A program made the translations under genes and the position numbers. Of a stretch of DNA of 64,000 nt, positions 51,701 to 62,200 are shown in pieces (the first letter of the stretch is position 1; each line of letters begins with the position of its first letter). The stretch comes from Lagopus muta. Taxonomy: Eukaryota > Chordata > Aves > Galliformes > Phasianidae. Where the stretch lies: the NCBI RefSeq assembly GCF_023343835.1, contig NC_064437.1, forward strand, positions 21,117,001 through 21,181,000, written 5' to 3'. Below the pieces are notes generated by a model. The model worked only from the letters and a program-made list of their open reading frames with translations. It was not told the origin of the DNA and did not search any database.

Positions 51701-53379
51701 AGACGTGAGACTCATCTCCACAGTGGTCTGTCTCGTGTGCCCTGTCTTTGGCAGGTGAACTTTGCCTACTCTCACCGCTCTGGCAGGCAAGGCATGAGGC
51801 AGAGTGGTGTCTTCTGAAGGTGCAGTCATTTTCCTCTCAGTGTCAAGGAGCCTATTTACTCTGGAAAAGAAACCCTACCTGTTTTCTTCCCAATTAAAGT
51901 AAGATACGTTCTGAGAGGTCTGACGATCGTATCTGTGCAGACAGACACCCATCCTATAGCTGCAGGGCCTCACCACAGGTGCCCAACAGGCCTTCAGCCT
52001 CTCCTGTTGGAAGCAGCAGCAGCTTAGGAGGAGAGAGAAGGAAACTCAAAACAGCCTTAAAAATATTTAATGTTATCTGAAATACTGAAGTCTTGGAAAA
52101 CAGTCTGTAGTCGGAACACTTCAAAACAGATACTCTGTGAATAAAATATCTCACTGTTTCAGTAATCACCAGACCCAAATTCATTTGAGCTAAATTGTTG
52201 GCTATTTGGGGCAGCAGTAACTTCTGAATTCTGCAAGCTTTGAAGGATGCACGGGGACGAAGACAGAGGGTGGAAGGGAGGCAAGAGGCATGTGCAGCAA
52301 GATTTGAGTCCTCTCCATCCCTACTTCCCTCTGGGCAGGATGCGGCCATCCTGTGCATCTGCACGTGAGTCCCAGCCTGGGGCTCCCAGCCTCCAACCTC
52401 CTATCTCCTTGCCTGAGAGTCCAGAGTCCTAGTAGACTTCTGCTAGTCCTAGCAGAGAAGTTGATTTTTACATCCATGTGCCAAAGCTGCTTGCTGCAAG
52501 GCCTCTCTTGTACAGTGCTGGGGTGATGATTTTTCTGAAAACAAGATGCTACATGAAATGCGTGATGATTTGTTAAGGATGCAAAACCCTGGACCCCTTC
52601 ACGTACTTTAGCGGTTGTTGCAAATGCTGTCTGTTAAAGGTAGCCAAGAATTAATGTAAAATGGAGGCTGGAAAATAAGTGCTTGAAAATCAAGGGAATC
52701 CCCACACTGAGATTTCTGCTGGAACTTCCAGTTGGTTTCACTGCACATTTTCTGTTTTCTTATTATTTAGTCTATATCCTGTGAGGTGTGTAGGAAGTGT
52801 AATGAAGCCAAGACAATATTGCTTTGGAAAATCCAGTGCATGTAATTTCCTGGCTTTTGGTTATTTTTTTTTTTTTAATTTTAATTTTTTTTTTTTTTCA
52901 GCCATAGTAACACATTAATGCTGTTTTATATGTTTAATATAGAATTGGCCCGAATTTTCCCTATTTTTTTTTTTTCCAACTGCCGGTGCAGGGATTGCTT
53001 TTTGGGGAGCAGTGCAGTGAGCAGCACTGTGCCTGTGGTCGGGCTGCGGGTGGTGTGCTGCTGGCTGCTGTGCTGCTGTGGGAGAGGCGGCGGTGGGAGT
53101 TTGACTCTCAGAGCATCGCAGGCAAACGCGGCTTGGAACGCACTCAAGGAGGATGTTATTTTTTTTTTCTCCCTTTCCAAACTTACTGGGAGCGCCCGGG
53201 GGTATAAAGCTTTTCATGTGTGTTTACAGGACCGTGCGTTCTCTCCAATACTTCTTTCCACTGCATTACTTCTTCAGCAGTTTTGGAGAGCGTTTAGAAC
53301 TCAGTAAAAAGCAAGGCCAAGCACATTACCGCGGGTTAAATTAAAATTTATGACCTTTAGCAAGACGAAATTATTTTTT
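48736..53379. other. Intergenic upstream of DENND1B, no gene seen
   Basis: AT-rich DNA with T/C-rich runs near 50018-50046 and T-runs near 52864-52899. A stretch at about 49110-49310 with ATTGATTACA- and ATTAATTAATGA-like words is a candidate conserved element. A TATAAA at 53203-53208 lies roughly 730 bases before the DENND1B start codon. Confidence 0.5.
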
Positions 53380-53927
53380 CCTGTGAGTGGAGCGAATTCA
53401 AAGGGACGGGAAAGGAAGGGAAGGCAGCCGGGCAGGAGCGGAGCACGACCCCGGGCTCCCCTCGGGGCGCTGCCGTCCGCCGGCCCACGGGAGCAAAGGC
53501 CCCGGCAGCGAGGGAACACGGGGCAGCGTTCCGGAGCGCGGCGGCTCCGCGCGGAGCCCGTTCCGCACGCTCGCTCCGCACGCGGGGCCGGGCGGCACGG
53601 GGCTCGGGCGCGCGCCGAGGCGGCCGCACGTCCGGCCGACGGCGGCCTCGGTGGTTCCCCGGGCGGCCGCGGAGCTTCCTGGTTCCCAGAGGGTGCCGGA
53701 GCCGCGGCAACAGGAACTGAGAGACGGGGGGAGGAGGCGGTGCCGCCGCTCCGTGCAGTCGCGGCCCGAGCCGGGGGAGCGGAGCAGCCATGGGCCGCCG
53801 CCCGCCGCAGCAGCGCCGCCGCCCTCCGTGCTAAGCCGGCCCGGGCCGCAGGGAGAGGGCCGTCTCCTCCCCGCCGGGCGCGGGGCTTCTCCCTCGGGGG
53901 ACGCCGGAGCGGCCGCCCGGGCCCGCG

Positions 53928-53933
53928 ATGTGA
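53928..53933 (+). promoter_or_regulatory. Start-stop upstream ORF (ATGTGA)
   Basis: ATG immediately followed by TGA lies two bases before the DENND1B ATG. A ribosome starting here would stop at once beside the true start codon. Such minimal uORFs can pause ribosomes and lower translation. It acts only if transcription starts upstream of 53928, which is likely. Confidence 0.6.
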
Positions 53934-53935
53934 CC

Positions 53936-53952
53936 ATGGACAGCAGGTTCAA
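53936..53952 (+). CDS. DENND1B: DENND1B coding exon 1 segment
   Basis: This exon has 17 coding bases, ATG GAC AGC AGG TTC AA, with ACC before the ATG and G after it, a strong initiation context. A start-stop pair ATGTGA sits at 53928-53933 just before it, in another frame. The 5' UTR limit is not determined. Confidence 0.88.
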
Positions 53953-56294
53953 GTGAGTGGGGGCGGCGGCGGGGGGCTCGGCGCAGCGGGTAGGCCTCGC
54001 GGGCCGCCGGGCGGGGGGGGAGGAGGCGCGGGGCAGCCCACCCGGCTGCGCGCGAGGGGCCGGGCGCGGCGCGGCCGCTGAGTGACAGCCGGGCGGGAGG
54101 CGGCGGGGCCGGGAGCTGGGGGCGAGGGCAGCAGGGTAGAGTGGCGGCGGCCCCGCTCCTGCCCCCGGCTCGCCCCGCCGCGGCCGCCGAAGGGAAGCGG
54201 CTCCGGGACGGGCGGGCGGCCGCCGGGGGCGGGTCGTGCCCTCGGGAGCCGCCCGCCGCGAGCGGCCGTGGAACGGTGGTGGTGCGGCGTGCCGCTGTAC
54301 GGGCACAAAGGCCCCGCGCGCTGCCCGAGATCGATGCGCTCTGCGGCTTCGGCCTTTGTGCCGGCGCTGCGCTGCCGCAGGTGTGTGCGGCGGGCGAGAA
54401 ACGGGCACGGGCCGCCGTGCTGCCTCTCCGCTCCCTGCGCTGGAGCCGTCCCTTCACTAAGCGGGAGCTGAGAGATGTTACACGCGTATTCACGAACTGA
54501 CAACAATCTGGATGCGGGGGGATGACGAATGAGTGGGCACAGAGTAGTAGCGGGGAAGGAAACGGCAGTCTGACAATTCTCAGATTACTCTAACACATTT
54601 TTGACACTTCTGAGCATAGTGGGATGTGAAGAGTAAACTTAGCAGTGGCTTTCTGGGGAGGCTGAGCTGGTGTGAAAGAGAAGCTGCTGCATCCCTCGGG
54701 CTGCACTTTGCGTGGTGGTGCTGCCCTGCCTCCTGCACCTGGCATGCTGTGGTGGGGCTGCCTGGAAACAAGGCAGGGGTAAATGACCTTAGCTTGGGTA
54801 ACGTTGTGGGGAAACGTCACTTCTCCTAAAGGAAGGGTCTTGTGGCTGCTTTTCCAGACAGCCAGGCCTCATCAGTTCCACCGCAAACCTGCAGGGACAA
54901 GAGCTGGCTGTAGTACTGGAATACAGTGTTGAGATCCTGGGCTTGCATTTCTGTAGCCGAGTGCAGGATCTGTCTGCATGATTTTCTCAACTAAATGCTT
55001 TAAAAAATGACACAAATCTTAGGCAGGATATGTTTCTCTAACCTCAGTTAGACTCTGACTGCGTATCCTAGTTGATGATGGTACTGAGGTCAGTAAAAGC
55101 GTGGCCTGAATCCATTAATTTGTGACAGCTGAGGTTTCCCCTCTACTCTAATCCTGGCTTTCAGTCAGAACTCCCTTTAAAGAAACAACAGGGTATTAAT
55201 TCACTGCACCCGTCAGTTTGAGTTCCAGAAACCTAGGCCCAAATTCTGTTTTTTTCACCTACCTCCAACCCTAGCTGACTTCAGTGGGGCATTACTCATG
55301 GAGGGAACTCAAGTGTGAGCTTCTAATGTGGTTAAATAGCTAATTGATATGGGTGCGGTTATACCACTTGTTTTTAATATAAATAGCAGTGCGCTGGGTA
55401 GAGAGAGAGCTCGATAGTACGGTTACGGCAGTTTGAGCTATTCCAATAACTGCTTGGTTTGGGATTAGGTTGGGTGTTCCTTGCAATTAGCGATTAGCGC
55501 TGCAGTTGTTACTGTCGGGTGTGTGCTGCTGCAAGGCGTTGGTGTGCGGGTGGGTGGCTGCTGCAGGGGTGGCTGGGGGATTAAGTGTGGTATGATGGAA
55601 ACTCCAAAAAACCATCTTGATGTATAAGGCAGTGGCATTATCATTAGACAAGCTAATCAGTGTATTTATCTTCCTCATGTTTGTTATTTTTCTTTTTTTA
55701 AGGCTGTACATGGCAGCATAGCTTGTTATTTCTAAGGAGGAACCAAAGTGGTTTCTAATTTTATTGACTTTTAATTTATTTTAATGTTTCCTGGACAAAT
55801 AGAATAGAAAAAATGTAACGCTGTATGTATGGTAACTGTTGAGTTACCTGAACTACTGACTGAGCACCTGGGGAAAGGACCCAGTCAGCCCTGGGAGCAC
55901 AGGTGAAGGTAATTCACCTATGTGACTGGAGGGAGCGGAGCCTGGCTGCACCTCTCTTAGAGTTCATTTAAGGGCTGACTGTCACTGGGGAAAGATCTCT
56001 GATTGGAGGTCCTTCTCTTGTGGAGTTTTCCTTTGTGGCGCTCAATCTTTAAAGATGGGTGAGCTGTCCTTTCTCCTTTCCTTGTAACAGCTTCTTATTG
56101 TATTAGTCCCTTTGGCATTGCGCCTCTTGTATCACCTTTCCACCTTGTTGATCTTTCTGATTGCTATGCTGTGGAAAATGATTTATGTTGCCTGAAACAG
56201 CTATGTGAGTAATTGTTTGCTTTTTCTAGGGAGAATCCAGAACGTACCTTTGATTTGGTACTGAAGGTGAAATGCCAAGCATCTGAAAATGAAG
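53936..56294 (+). CDS. DENND1B: DENND1B, first two coding exons (gene continues beyond window)
   Basis: ATG at 53936 opens MDSRFK, with donor AA followed by GTGAGT after 53952. Exon 2, 56230-56294, completes the lysine codon and reads ENPERTFDLVLKVKCQASEN then E, ending in phase 1 before GTAATG. This matches the DENND1B N-terminus, the start of the upstream DENN region. From the known family, DENND1 proteins are exchange factors for Rab35, linked to clathrin and AP-2 in endocytic recycling. The remaining DENN domain exons are not in this window; I searched for exon 3 (expected to begin PVVLWKFPEDFG) and found none, so intron 2 exceeds 7.7 kb. Human DENND1B is also a very large gene divergent from LHX9. 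DENND1A is the main alternative; the LHX9/C1orf53 context favours DENND1B. Confidence 0.9.
53953..56229 (+). other. DENND1B: DENND1B intron 1
   Basis: The first about 500 bases are CpG-rich and then the composition turns AT-rich. An LTR-like element (copy D) occupies the last part. No other exon is supported. Confidence 0.8.
55826..56168 (+). mobile_element. Solo-LTR-like element, copy D, close to DENND1B exon 2
   Basis: The element starts TGTATGGTAACTG and shares GAGCACCTGGGGAAAGG, GGGAGCACAGGTGAAGG and CATTTAAGGGCTGACTG with copy B. It ends near TGATCTTTCTGATTGCTATG. CTGTA before it and CTGTG after it may be a decayed 5-base target duplication. It lies in DENND1B sense, about 60 bases before exon 2. 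Confidence 0.6.
56230..56294 (+). CDS. DENND1B: DENND1B coding exon 2
   Basis: This exon is 65 bases. The acceptor is TTTTTCTAG before GGAGAATCC and the donor is GAAG followed by GTAATG. Both phases agree with the human exon layout inferred from the protein. Only one reading frame is open. Confidence 0.92.
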
Positions 56295-59200
56295 GTAATG
56301 ATGTACTGTGTTTGCCAATATCATAGAAATGAGATGGAAAAGGCTTATTTGTCTTTTGTCTCCAGTTATGTTTAATGTTATGAAATGCTTTTGCATTTGG
56401 ATTGTGTTAGAAAATGGCTGTGGTTGCCTTATTATTTTTTTAATCTACTAATATGTTAACTTATTGCTGTCATCTTTTTATTGTTGTACGATCACTTTTG
56501 GTTGTCTGGTAGTAAAGCACTTTTATTCTGAGGGATTAACTTGCGAAACTTGGGCTCAAAGTGGAAATGGTACAGTTATTAAGGAAATGTGGATTTTATG
56601 ACTTCATTTTATCAGAGAAATTGACCCCTGCCTGTTAGTGGACTGTTCATTTAGTCAGAGCTGTACTAGGAAGTAAGTTTTCTCCAGGATAACAGGAAAA
56701 AACCTTTTCTGTAGCTTGCATTTGGTAGATGCTTTGGCACGATACATGATGTAAGCAGCAGTGAGTTCTGACATGTGCTCGTGTTAGCCACTGGTTTTGC
56801 ATCTCTGCAGGTGTGTGGTGAAGAGCTCTTGTACTGTGGGATTTATCTGAGGGAGGCGTTTTGCATCTCCTGTAAAGAGCTTGCTTGTGCTGAAATGGAA
56901 GTGACCTCTGTAACTTGCTTTGGGGGAATTCTGTTCATGTTATCGTCCAAGGTTGTTGGCCTTTTGGAAACACAGGGAGAGAAGTCTTGTTGGGGTCATG
57001 CTGTAGTCCTGTTAGCCTGTGACAGTTGTGTCTTAATCATGTTTGTAAGTACAATCAATTACACTTTCAAATTCCGTGTATTTATTATCCTGCTATGCTA
57101 ATGGATGCTTTTTCCAGAGTTCACTACACTGAGTTAGAAGCCAACAGAAGCCCTTGCATACTACACTTACGTAACACCAAGCTATTCCTTTTTTCTTCTT
57201 CCTTCAAGCCAGCATTTCCATTAGTGGTGTAAAGGATACCTGCCTAATATGTCTGTGAAGAATGTTTCTGTTGAAGCAAAACAGTTGGGGCTGTTTAGTT
57301 CTTTTCCTGGCAGTCCCAACAGGCTTTTCTGTACCTGCGGGATTGTGTACTATCTATTTATTGTTGTCTCAAGTTTCTCTGTTCTTTCTTTCATTTTCTC
57401 TTCCTCATAATACTGTTCTCATTCAGTTGTGGAATAACATCTCTGTCCTGCTGCAACCCTCAGTTATTTCCACATTTTTATGGTCAGCGACATCCTTCTG
57501 CTTATTGCCCGCCTTACTGATTTGCTGTTGGCACATCCATGGTTTGGGGGAGTTAAGTTGGCCTCCTTAGCTTGGGTCATTCCTGTGTTGTGTTTTGTAT
57601 CATGGTGCATGTCGTCTTCTGCTTGCTTCCTTTTGTAATTTTTTACCTTCACAGGTTACTGTGTTCACAGGTTACTTTCACAGTCCCCATCTAGTACCTG
57701 TAGCAACACTGCTTCTTGCAGAGTGCCTTTAGCTGACATCCTCTCTTGGAGTCTCACTCAGGCTTAGTCTCTTCCTGAAGTTATTTTTTACTTGCCTTTT
57801 GTCCTTTCCTTCCTGAGAACCAATAACCCTCTGCCTCAACTGCTGTGTGGAACTGCCTTCTATTACTTGTGAGCTCTGGGTTGGATTGGTTCTCCTGCCT
57901 GCCCAGGCAAGCAGGGTGTATTGGTTGTGGACTGCCATTCATGGAACAGCTTGGGCCTGCATGTGGCCATGAGCTGATCTGGTTCGGGGTTGCCTTTGTG
58001 GTTGTGAGTGGGTGCTTCATCTCTTACTCCACCTCTGATCACCATTCTCTCAGCCCTGCTGGTTACTTGGGGGGGGGGGGGGGGGGGGGGGCGTTGCCAG
58101 CAATGTCTGAGTCTGTGCTGTGTGACCAGAGAGAGGTTCGTAGGATTTCAGCAGCCTGGAGGTTGTATGGGTTCTTGTAAGAGTCCTCTGATGAGGACCT
58201 ATGTGTGGTTTCTTTTTGCCAACCAGACCGTGCTGGTGGAATGTTCTGGTTACCATTCTCGTATACTTGGTGAGCCACGTGGAATTCTTAATTTATTTCA
58301 CTTTATATCTAGTTCAGATAATGAACTTCCCAGTGAAGGCCTGACGTTACATTTACATGAGGTAGTGCAAGCACACTAATGTATGAAATCAATATATCCT
58401 AATGTTTTAACTGTTGAAGGGGATAGTGTAAGGGATACAAATGTTTTGTCTGCGCTGCCCCTTCGGAAGCAAAGCACGAGGCTTGGGCATGCTAAACAGG
58501 GAGCTTTCAGCGCTGGTTTATTAGACGGCCTTACAAATTTGACAGTTACCCTGCATTGTAGGTCTTGCCTTTAAATAGATTTTCATGCTAGGATAATCTT
58601 TTGAATATATCATACTTGAAGACGTGATCCAGTCACCTGTTTCTTTGCTCGAGCCTTTATTTCTTATGAAAGAGATTTGTGTTTAAATAGGGGCTTTCTC
58701 CCTCGCATCCCATCTGCTCTTGTGCTTGATCCTGGAGCTATGTCAGGGCTGAGTTTGCGACATCACTGTCATCAGTGTTGCCGTGGAAATATTACAGCCA
58801 TAAAATGATGATCTCTCCACATGAGCGAGCAGCAGGAGAAGCCGACTTAGTGGAGGGGAAGACCTTAACATGACCTATGTATCTTTGAGCCTTTGCTGTT
58901 CCAGCTTTGCTGTAATATGCATTCTCCTGAATTTTAATTTCTCTTTGCCAGCCTACAACTATTCTAACAAATAAAAATGGTGGTAGCTCTCCTGACTGTG
59001 AAGCTGTTAATAAGATGATGTTTTTATTAGCATGCAGTATGCCAGTGTTAATTGACACGGGGAAGAATTTTCTGGTTAAAATTAGTATGCTCTTTGGAAG
59101 AGTAATTTTAGGTAACTTCTTAATTAAAGCGGAGCTCTCAAAGAATGCTAATTTTTCCAGATCTGACAATGTCCCAGGGCTCTTCCTGCTCTAAAGGATC

Positions 59201-62200
59201 TTGCAGACATGAAATGTAGCAGTGTTTATTTTTACTATGAAATGTGATCTTAAATCACTCCACTAATGATTTACAGCACTTTCTACTTGGTGTAGATGTT
59301 TAGACCTTGGATGTAGGTTAATATACATGTATCTCTCCACATACGGCATGTAGCTATTGGCTATAGGCTTAATGGTGCTACTGTGGCATTAGTTACGGCT
59401 TTTTGTTAGTATTTCGGTGTCGGTTGCCTGTTTTCTGCTGTGTAGGAGTTACTTAGTTGAGTATATATTTCTCAGTACCATGTTGTTGGCTGAGCAGAAG
59501 ATGCTTTGGGGCTGCTCTCTCTTGCTCTGCCTCTTTATGCTGTGGGGGAACACAATAATATTGCTAGACTTGAACGATTTTACTAGTTCTAAGCTTTTCT
59601 CATTTGTGGAGCTGTGTGGATAAGAGAGGGCTTCTTAAATATGTGTTCCTGTGACTGAGGGCTCCACTAAACTAGTAGTGTGGGTTTTGCTGTTGTTATA
59701 ACCTTTGTTCTTTGCTTGTGTTACAGTAAAAAGGTAAGTTTATTAGGAGAGCTTGATGCTTTCTGCTAGCACGAAGCAGAACATGGTTCCCTTACCAGCT
59801 CAGGAGGTGGTGCTTACTCTATTTTCACTTTTGATATTACTCTGCTTCTAAGTATCTTCAAAGTTGCGTATCAGCTTAATGGTGAAGCATGTATTCCAAA
59901 GGGGGGAAATTAGACTTTGAGAAAGTCACATTGTAGCTCATGTCAAAGCTGCTAGTCCTCTGTAGCCTGGCCAAAACTGTAATCCTCAATTCAGGGCGTG
60001 TTGAAACATAGTAACTGAGCAGCCTGGCTTCTTTAGGGAATGTGTAAGGCAGCTCAGGGAGAAGTCAGGAATGAGCTGAGCTCGGCTCCCCGTGCTTTGC
60101 TGTGTGGCAGGGAGGTGAGCTGCTGTAACAGCCCACTGCTTCAGCTGCAGCTCTGGCCTGCAGTATCGGTAGTGCCGTACAGCAGAAGGTTGGATGTGGT
60201 CTCCCAGGCATCCACAAGTTTTCATTAATGCTTTTCTATGCTTTTCTTTGGGGGAACAACAAGCAAAATAACAGGTAAAATATCTGTGTGTTCTAACATC
60301 AGCAGTTGGCCTTCTGTGTTAAACTGTGTCTGACAGAGCCTGAGGACCACTTGGAAGCAGGTATAGAAACTAGAGTGCTTTAAGATTAGCATTGCTCTCT
60401 CTAGGCTGGGGAAAGAATTTACGTGATCTCTGCTCTTTGGACTGAATGGTACTTCCTAAAAATCAGAAGTAATGCACTCTCATAGTTCTCTGGAGTGCAT
60501 AGGCACGTGTGAGGCTGTTGGTCCCTGATAGTATGGCAGCTGCATGTAAAGCAGGATCATTCTGTCGCTGCCCTGTCTCTTTGAAGTGTTTTACTGCACC
60601 TGAGCTTAGGCATTGGCTAACCAAAGCAGCCTGCAGCTTCTTTTTTTTCTTTTATCGTTACATTTTTAGTACGTGTCCTTCCGTAGTGGGAAGTAAATCA
60701 CTTCTGGGAAATGGATGTTTCAGAGTTCCTTATATGGAATGTGCCCAGAGTAATAATTCCAGTGTTATATTTTGAATATTGTATCTTTATGCATATATAA
60801 GCATATGAATGTGCATGTGTAAACTGAAATTTTATTTTGGTTCAATATATATAAAGAGAAAATTTAGAGTTGATAATACTACTAATTTTGTACTCTCTAC
60901 TGATTTAGTTGAAGCTGGCTTGCAGAAGCCCAGAACAGACAATGCAAGTGGCACCTAGAAGTAGAAAGATGGCTCTAAGCAACAGCTGCTCTGAACAGAA
61001 AATTTTCTACATTTTTGTCCATGGCTTCCCAAGAAGGAGTGACTCAAACTGGTTTTGGTTTATGTGGTTAAGAGCACAGTTTGCTGCACCATTTTCTTCA
61101 ATTATAGCACGTACGCAAAGCAACAGAATTCTAGGCTTGAAAAGGCTCTGCTGAGAATGTGCTGTTAAGAGTTAGGGAATTAAGGCACTGACAGTCTCAG
61201 TCTGAGTCCAGACTCTTTAGACCTGACTGAAGATGTTCAAGTATTACTTGAAAACCATTTAGAAATAGTGGTTTGTTTTCTGTTAAACCTCGTTTGAACA
61301 AGGTTTGAAATTTGATTGCTTTACTTCTACTTCCTCTTTCAATGTTGTGGTGCCTCCTATACCTCTAGGGCTAGATGCATGATTTCTGGAGAAGGTGCCT
61401 TGATAGTTAGTGGTGAATTGCATGAATAACTCCTTGCCTGTACCAGGATGACGATAAGTGTTAGTGATGCAAGATCTTTATGTTCTTTTTTCTTCAGTTG
61501 TTGTTCTTACTGCTTAATTTTCAAGGAAATGACATGGAAATGGGTTTAATTCTATACTGCTAGAGTTAAGAACTATCTGAATGAAATCCAGTAACTACAA
61601 CAGAGATGCAGATTTCTTTGTATGGGGTTTTTGGTGGTTATCTATAAAGCACTAATATGACAGGTAGTTCCAGGAAGGTCCCAACTTCGGAGAATAAGTT
61701 TAATGTGGTTGGCAATGCCATTCGTAGGTAACCTGTCTTTGGTAGGGTTTTCATTAAGTGCCTTCCACAACTGATTGCAGGACTGTGGTAGAGCAATTTT
61801 TGTTTTCAGTGGCTGTTTTCTTCACTCTAGAGAGGTGTTTACTAACCACAAACACTGTAAGCCTGTGGGTGTAACGTTCTGATCAGATAACTCTTTTCCT
61901 TTGCAGTATTTCTTTTTTTTTTTTTCTTCAGAGTATCACTTGAACCTGATTAGAAAGATAATTTTGTCAGTTTAATGCATCAAGAAGTCTGCAGTTTTGG
62001 TTTTTTTTTTAAAGCAGCCAGAACTTTTAATATAATCTTTCTGCATTGCCTACCCTCTTCACTGCTTTGGTCTACCCAAAGTTAGGCTCTCTAATATTGT
62101 TCGAGTATATTTTGCTTTTCAAGAGATTATGGAGAGCAAATGTGCATTGCTATGAATTGTATAAACTTTCTTATAAGGCTCATATTTATTTGTAGTCTTG

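Larger units (their letters stand above)
53380..54480. promoter_or_regulatory. CpG island promoter of DENND1B
   Basis: About 1.1 kb of very CpG-dense sequence begins abruptly after AT-rich DNA and surrounds the first coding exon. It should contain the transcription start and 5' UTR. Long open frames on both strands here reflect composition only. Confidence 0.8.

Noticed and set aside
53350-54408. Long open frames on both strands across the DENND1B CpG island (up to 336 codons)
   Set aside because: Low-complexity Arg/Pro/Gly/Ala products in all frames. The supported coding part here is only 53936-53952.
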